From contig JAODBM010000117.1 of NCBI GenBank assembly GCA_025463985.1, forward strand, positions 1-55,274: a stretch of DNA of 55,274 nucleotides. Reading direction: 5' to 3'. The notes under the pieces were generated by a model. That model did no database searches. It saw only the letters and a program-made list of their open reading frames with translations, and was not told where the DNA came from. The position numbers and the translations under genes are program-made. Origin of the DNA: Acidimicrobiales bacterium (GTDB lineage: Bacteria > Actinomycetota > Acidimicrobiia > Acidimicrobiales > Iamiaceae). The stretch's first letter is position 1; every line of letters begins with the position of its first letter. This document shows positions 51,696 through 55,274 of this stretch, one piece after another.

Positions 51696-52748
51696 ATGGA
51701 GGATCTGCAGGTGGCCTGGGCCCACGCGCCGCTCCCGGTCGGCCGGTCTCTGCTGACCCGGGCCGAGCGCGAGGAGCGGGACAACGCGACGTTGGCCCCC
51801 GGGGCGACCCAGTCGTCGGGGGCCGGCCGGCGGGCGATCGCGGAGGAAGCGGACCGGTTCCGCACCTGCTTCGAGCGCGACCTCGACCGCATCCACCACA
51901 GCAAGCCGTTCCGCCGGCTTGCCGGCAAGTGCCAGGTGTTCATCGCCCCCGAGGACGACCACCTGCGCACCCGGCTCACGCACGCCATCGAGGTGTGCCA
52001 GGTCGCGGTGTCGATCGCCCGGCCCGTCGGCCTGAACGTCGCCCTCACCGCGGCGGCCGCCACGGGCCACGACTGCGGCCACGGCCCGGCCGGTCACGCC
52101 TCGGAGGGAGCGCTCTCACCGTTCGTGGCCGGCGGCTACCACCATGCGGTCTACGGGGCCGACGTGGTCCTCGAGCCCCTGAACCTCTGCGAGGAGACGC
52201 TCGACGCGATCCGCAACCATTCGTGGAACCGGCCCACGCCGGCCACGCCCGAGGGCGAGGTGGTGGCGTGGGCCGACCGCATCGCCTACGTGTGCCACGA
52301 CTTCGAGGACGCCGTCGATGCTGGGGTGGTGCGCGCCGAGGAGCTGCCCGACGACGTGGCCGAGGTCGTGGGCCGCGATCGCCGCGCCCAGCTGCACGCG
52401 TTCGTGATCGCGATGGTCGAGACCATCGCGGAGACCGGCGCGGTCGGCATGCGCGAGCCCGAGGCCGTGGCCCTCGGCGCGCTACGGGCGTTCAACTACG
52501 ACCGCATCTACCTGCGACCGGCCGCGGTCGAGCAGGCCAGCCGGGCCGCCTCGCTCATCAGAGGCCTCGCCGAGCACTACCTGGAGCGCCCGGGCCGGCT
52601 GCCGAACGGGCGTGGCCTGGTGCCGGGGTCGCCGGCGGCGGTAGCTGCCGCCGTGCGCTACGTGTCGGGCATGACCGACCGCTTCGCCCAGCAGGCGGCC
52701 GTCGAGCTGCTCGGTTGGGACCGCCAGGCGCTGCCGCGCAGCGCCTGA
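51696..52748 (+). CDS. dgt: dGTP triphosphohydrolase-like HD-domain protein
   Basis: 350-residue cytoplasmic HD-domain enzyme hydrolysing dNTPs to nucleosides and triphosphate. Metal ligands are visible in THAIEV (His of H...HD...D) and TGHDCGHGPAGHASE, with the last Asp in WADRIAYVCHDFEDAV. The N-terminus DNATLAPGATQSSGAGRR is typical of the actinobacterial deoxyguanosinetriphosphatase-like set. It stands alone on the plus strand between rpmA and the Tad-like genes, and its stop lies 8 bases from rpmA. Leaderless by the TAGGGT box. Confidence 0.92.
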   Translation: MEDLQVAWAHAPLPVGRSLLTRAEREERDNATLAPGATQSSGAGRRAIAEEADRFRTCFERDLDRIHHSKPFRRLAGKCQVFIAPEDDHLRTRLTHAIEVCQVAVSIARPVGLNVALTAAAATGHDCGHGPAGHASEGALSPFVAGGYHHAVYGADVVLEPLNLCEETLDAIRNHSWNRPTPATPEGEVVAWADRIAYVCHDFEDAVDAGVVRAEELPDDVAEVVGRDRRAQLHAFVIAMVETIAETGAVGMREPEAVALGALRAFNYDRIYLRPAAVEQASRAASLIRGLAEHYLERPGRLPNGRGLVPGSPAAVAAAVRYVSGMTDRFAQQAAVELLGWDRQALPRSA

Positions 52749-52756
52749 GCGGGCGG

Positions 52757-53017
52757 TCAGCCCTCGGCGTCGGCCAGGATGTCGACGAGCTTGCGCCCGC
52801 CGCGTCGGGCGAACTTCACGCGGCCGGTGGCCGTGGCGAACAGCGTGTCGTCGCCGCCGCGGCCGACGTTCTCGCCGGGATGGAACTTGGTGCCACGTTG
52901 GCGCACGAGGATCGCTCCGGCCGGGACGAGCGTGCCGTCGTAGGCCTTCACGCCGAGGCGCTTGGCCTGTGAATCACGGCCGTTCCTGGTGGAGCCGCCA
53001 CCCTTGGTCTTCGACAT
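52757..53017 (-). CDS. rpmA: 50S ribosomal protein L27
   Basis: 86-residue ribosomal protein near the peptidyl-transferase centre. [24 protein letters not shown] is the full conserved N-terminus, with [20 protein letters not shown] later. It directly follows rplU (6 bases) in the conserved rplU-rpmA pair, coupled with rne upstream. obgE, usually next, is 4 kb further left here. Confidence 0.98.
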   Translation of the reverse strand: MSKTKGGGSTRNGRDSQAKRLGVKAYDGTLVPAGAILVRQRGTKFHPGENVGRGGDDTLFATATGRVKFARRGGRKLVDILADAEG

Positions 53018-53023
53018 GGCTGC

Positions 53024-53332
53024 TCAGCCCTTCTTGATGCCGGTGATCTCGATGGTCGCGTAGTGCTGGCGATGACCCCAGCGGCGCGAGCTGTTCGTCT
53101 TGTTCTTGTACGTGAAGCCGGTGACCTTGGGGCCCTTGGCCTCGCCGACGATCTTGGCGGTGACCGAGGCCTTGGCCAGGGCGTCGGGCGCCGACACGAT
53201 CGAGTCGCCGTCGACGAGCAGCACGGGCACGAGCTCGATCTCGCCCTCGGTGGCGCCGAGCTTCTCGACGTCGAGGCGCTCGCCCTCGCTCACCCGGTAC
53301 TGCTTCCCACCGGTCTTGATCACTGCGTACAT
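53024..53332 (-). CDS. rplU: 50S ribosomal protein L21
   Basis: 102-residue ribosomal protein binding 23S rRNA domain I. It starts MYAVIKTGGKQYRVSEGERLDVEKL and ends in the KKNSSRRWGHRQHYATIEI-type basic region. ATG 53332 was chosen by the family N-terminus and the GGCGGG upstream; an in-frame ATG at 53380 would add 16 unrelated residues. It is the first gene after rne, with a TAACAT -10 candidate at 53379-53384. Confidence 0.97.
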   Translation of the reverse strand: MYAVIKTGGKQYRVSEGERLDVEKLGATEGEIELVPVLLVDGDSIVSAPDALAKASVTAKIVGEAKGPKVTGFTYKNKTNSSRRWGHRQHYATIEITGIKKG

Positions 53333-53378
53333 GTTCCCGCCTTCGGCGAAATGGAGTTGGCCGTTGGGCCGGCTCGCC

Positions 53379-53384
53379 ATGTTA
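53379..53384 (-). promoter_or_regulatory. Candidate -10 for rplU-rpmA
   Basis: TAACAT on the minus strand in the 102-base rne-rplU gap, about 46 bases before the ATG. It would give a normal leader. This gap also holds GCGAGCGAAGCGAGC. Confidence 0.35.
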
Positions 53385-53434
53385 CGTGGTCCCTCAGGAA
53401 CAGGCCAACCTCGGCGAGCGAAGCGAGCTGGGTG

Positions 53435-55274
53435 TCAATCGCCGATGAGCTCGCGGTCGAACACCAGGCCGCGGCCGTCGCAGGCTGGACAGCTGTGCGA
53501 CAGGGACTCGATCAGGCCCTCGCCGATGCGCTTGCGGGTCATCTCCACGAGGCCCAGCTCGGAGATGTCGAAGACTTGGGTGCGGGTCTTGTCCCGGGCC
53601 AGGGCGTCGCGGAACGCGGACATGACCGCCTCCCGGTTGGCCTTGATCTCCATGTCGATGAAGTCGATGACGATGATGCCGCCGATGTCGCGCAGCCGCA
53701 GTTGGCGGGCGACCTCGGCCGCCGCCTCGAGGTTGTTCTTGAAGACGGTCTCCTCGAGGCTGCGGGTGCCGACGTTCTTGCCGGTGTTGACGTCGATCAC
53801 CGTCAGCGCCTCGGTCCGCTCGATGATGAGCGACCCGCCCGAGGGCAGCCAGACCTTGCGGTCGAGGGCTTTGTGGAGCTGCTCGTGGACGTGGAACTTC
53901 TCGAGGATCGGCAGCCCCTCAGCGTGCGGGTCGTACAGCTCGACGCGGTCGGCCAGCTCGGGCGAGATGGACCGGACGTAGTCCCGGACCTCGTCGAAGA
54001 GCACCTGGTCGTCGATCGCGACCTTGCGGTACTCCTTGTTGAACTCTTCGCGGATCACCCGCACGGCCATGTCCGGCTCCTGGTACAGCAGCGCCGGGGC
54101 CTGCGAGCGCTTGGCCAGGGCGTCGATCTGCTCCCACTGCGAGGCGAGGCGGGCGACGTCGCGCTCGATCTCCTCGGCTGACACGCCCTCGGCTGCCGTG
54201 CGCACGATCAGCCCGTGGTCCTTGGGCTTGGCCTTGTCGAGGATGGCCCGGAGGCGCTTGCGCTCGTTGTCGGGCAGGCGCTTGGAGATGCCGTAGGTCG
54301 TGCTGTTCGGGATCAGGACCACGAAGCGGCCCGGCAGCGACACCTCTTGGGTGAGCCGGGCGCCCTTGGCGCCGATCGGGTTCTTGGTGACCTGACAGAG
54401 GATGGCTTGCCGCGCCTTGAGGATCTCCTCGATGCGCGGGTTGCTGCTCTTCTCCTCGACGTCCTCGGGGTCGTAGCGGGTGTCGCCGCGGTAGAGGACC
54501 GCGTTCTTGGGCGTGCCGATGTCGACGAACGCGGCCTCCATGCCGGGCAGGACGTTCTGGACCCGACCCAGGTAGATGTTGCCGTGGATCTGGTTGACGG
54601 CGTCCGAAGGGTGCGAGACGTAGTGCTCCATGAGGGCACGGCCCTCGAGGACGGCGATCTGCGTGGCCCGGGCCTGGACGTGGACGGCCATCGAGTAGCG
54701 ACCGACCGGCCGGCCCTTGCGCTCGCGCCCGCGGCGTCGCTCGAGGGTCTCCTCGTCGAGCTCGATCGGCGAGTCGTCGGTGACCGACGTGATCGGACGG
54801 GAGCTGCTGCGGGTCTGGCCATCGCCGCCCGTGGACCCGCCGCCGCGGCCACGGCCGCCGCGGCGCCGCTTGCGCCGGGCGCCGCCCTCGCCACCGGGCG
54901 AGTCGTCGGTCGGCTTGGCGGTGCGGGCGGCTGCATCGGTGGTGTCGGCGCCCGGCGGCACCGGGAGGGTGTCGCCGATCTGGGGCTTGCGGCGCACGAG
55001 CGAGCGCTCGGCGGCCTCGGCGGAGGGCCGGCCCTCGCGGTGGCGGTCGGGCAGCTCGGGCACGTCGTCGTTCCCGGCGGGTCCGTGGTCGGCGGTGGCC
55101 CGGGCTGCCGTGGGGGCGGGACGGGCTCGCGTGGCCGACACCGCGGCGCGGGCCGGGGCGGCCGCGTCGGGCGTGGCGTCCTCGTCGTCGTGGTCCGCGC
55201 TGTCGCCGCCCGCGGCGCCCTCGGGCCGTGTGCCGGAGCGGCTGCGGTTGCGGCCGCCGCGAGAGCCGCGTCGC
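53435..55274 (-). CDS. rne: Ribonuclease E/G family endoribonuclease (partial, 5' end outside window)
   Basis: 613 codons are visible with no start, as the frame is open to the window edge. The N-terminal part is disordered, Arg/Gly- and acidic-rich, as in actinobacterial RNase E. The catalytic core has the S1 segment HGNIYLGRVQNVLPGMEAAFVDIG, the RNase H-like PNSTTYGISKRLPDNERKRL and the 5'-sensor region; the catalytic Asp residues are in ALTVIDVNTGKN and IIVIDFIDME, and CPACDGRG is the zinc-link pair. It processes rRNA and mRNA. It ends 102 bases before rplU. Confidence 0.95.
   Translation of the reverse strand, partial: RRGSRGGRNRSRSGTRPEGAAGGDSADHDDEDATPDAAAPARAAVSATRARPAPTAARATADHGPAGNDDVPELPDRHREGRPSAEAAERSLVRRKPQIGDTLPVPPGADTTDAAARTAKPTDDSPGGEGGARRKRRRGGRGRGGGSTGGDGQTRSSSRPITSVTDDSPIELDEETLERRRGRERKGRPVGRYSMAVHVQARATQIAVLEGRALMEHYVSHPSDAVNQIHGNIYLGRVQNVLPGMEAAFVDIGTPKNAVLYRGDTRYDPEDVEEKSSNPRIEEILKARQAILCQVTKNPIGAKGARLTQEVSLPGRFVVLIPNSTTYGISKRLPDNERKRLRAILDKAKPKDHGLIVRTAAEGVSAEEIERDVARLASQWEQIDALAKRSQAPALLYQEPDMAVRVIREEFNKEYRKVAIDDQVLFDEVRDYVRSISPELADRVELYDPHAEGLPILEKFHVHEQLHKALDRKVWLPSGGSLIIERTEALTVIDVNTGKNVGTRSLEETVFKNNLEAAAEVARQLRLRDIGGIIVIDFIDMEIKANREAVMSAFRDALARDKTRTQVFDISELGLVEMTRKRIGEGLIESLSHSCPACDGRGLVFDRELIGD

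Noticed and set aside
53414-53428. GCGAGCGAAGCGAGC, with a similar GAGCGAGCGCCAGCGAGCGA near 24805
   Set aside because: Low-complexity GAGC words are common in such GC-rich genomes; two loose matches do not make a repeat family.
1-55274. CRISPR array, insertion sequence, prophage, toxin-antitoxin or secondary-metabolite cluster
   Set aside because: No spaced direct repeats of CRISPR type, transposase, phage structural gene or paired small toxin genes were seen.

Overview
This is a very GC-rich chromosomal window with GTG, ATG and occasional TTG starts. Many genes overlap by four bases (ATGA or GTGA). The gene content points to Actinomycetota, most likely class Acidimicrobiia: an aa3-type oxidase with an actinobacterial QcrCAB complex, a four-helix oxidase subunit IV, class II DAHP synthase, the neighbours rne-rplU-rpmA-obgE-proB-proA-nadD-LCP-rsfS, GT-C mannosyltransferase-like proteins, and secreted DUF4214 and subtilase proteins. 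The taxon is inferred from family content, not from a marker comparison. No insertion sequence, prophage or CRISPR array is visible.

Layout. 1-7379: terminal oxidase region, with ctaG (partial) running left, ctaE-qcrC-qcrA-qcrB running right and ctaC-ctaD-ctaF running left to meet them. 7487-8987: a partner-switching module with an anti-anti-sigma STAS protein converging on a SigF/SigB-type sigma factor and its RsbW-like regulator. 9404-12499: leuS and tRNA-Ala(GGC). 12500-13083: a scar with phased GTAGAC repeats and a frameshifted ATPase remnant. 13289-17854: a DUF1059 protein and three polytopic GT-C-type membrane proteins. 17956-20451: nadD-LCP-rsfS. 20615-22849: a group 2 sigma factor and class II DAHP synthase. 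22983-25605: sulfite reductase, a small coupled ORF and cysH. 25687-33588: an O-methyltransferase, a secreted beta-propeller/DUF4214 protein, a PaaX-family regulator, a subtilase, a GH15 glycosidase and an Hsp20. 33646-37484: a CoxE-like VWA protein with MoxR, then proA. 37619-46219: a rightward run of GNAT, CbxX-type AAA, solute-binding-like, SBP-VWA lipoprotein, coiled-coil membrane protein, MurJ and PspA. 46284-55274: proB, obgE, three TadE/TadG-like genes, dgt (opposite strand), rpmA, rplU and rne (partial).

The leftward genes rne, rplU, rpmA, obgE, proB, proA, nadD, LCP and rsfS look like an ancestral neighbourhood split by inserted blocks. The most system-like block is 37619-46219, which joins an ATPase, extracytoplasmic binding and VWA proteins, a lipid II flippase and PspA. 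It reads as a possible envelope-stress or cell-wall module, and a MoxR-VWA pair lies just beyond proA.

Two patterns cross gene boundaries. At least ten genes have a TANNNT box ending only 6-8 bases before the start codon, as expected for leaderless transcription. The intergenic gaps beside proA carry strong palindromes: a nested 50-bp hairpin repeated twice downstream of it and a perfect 23-bp inverted repeat upstream.
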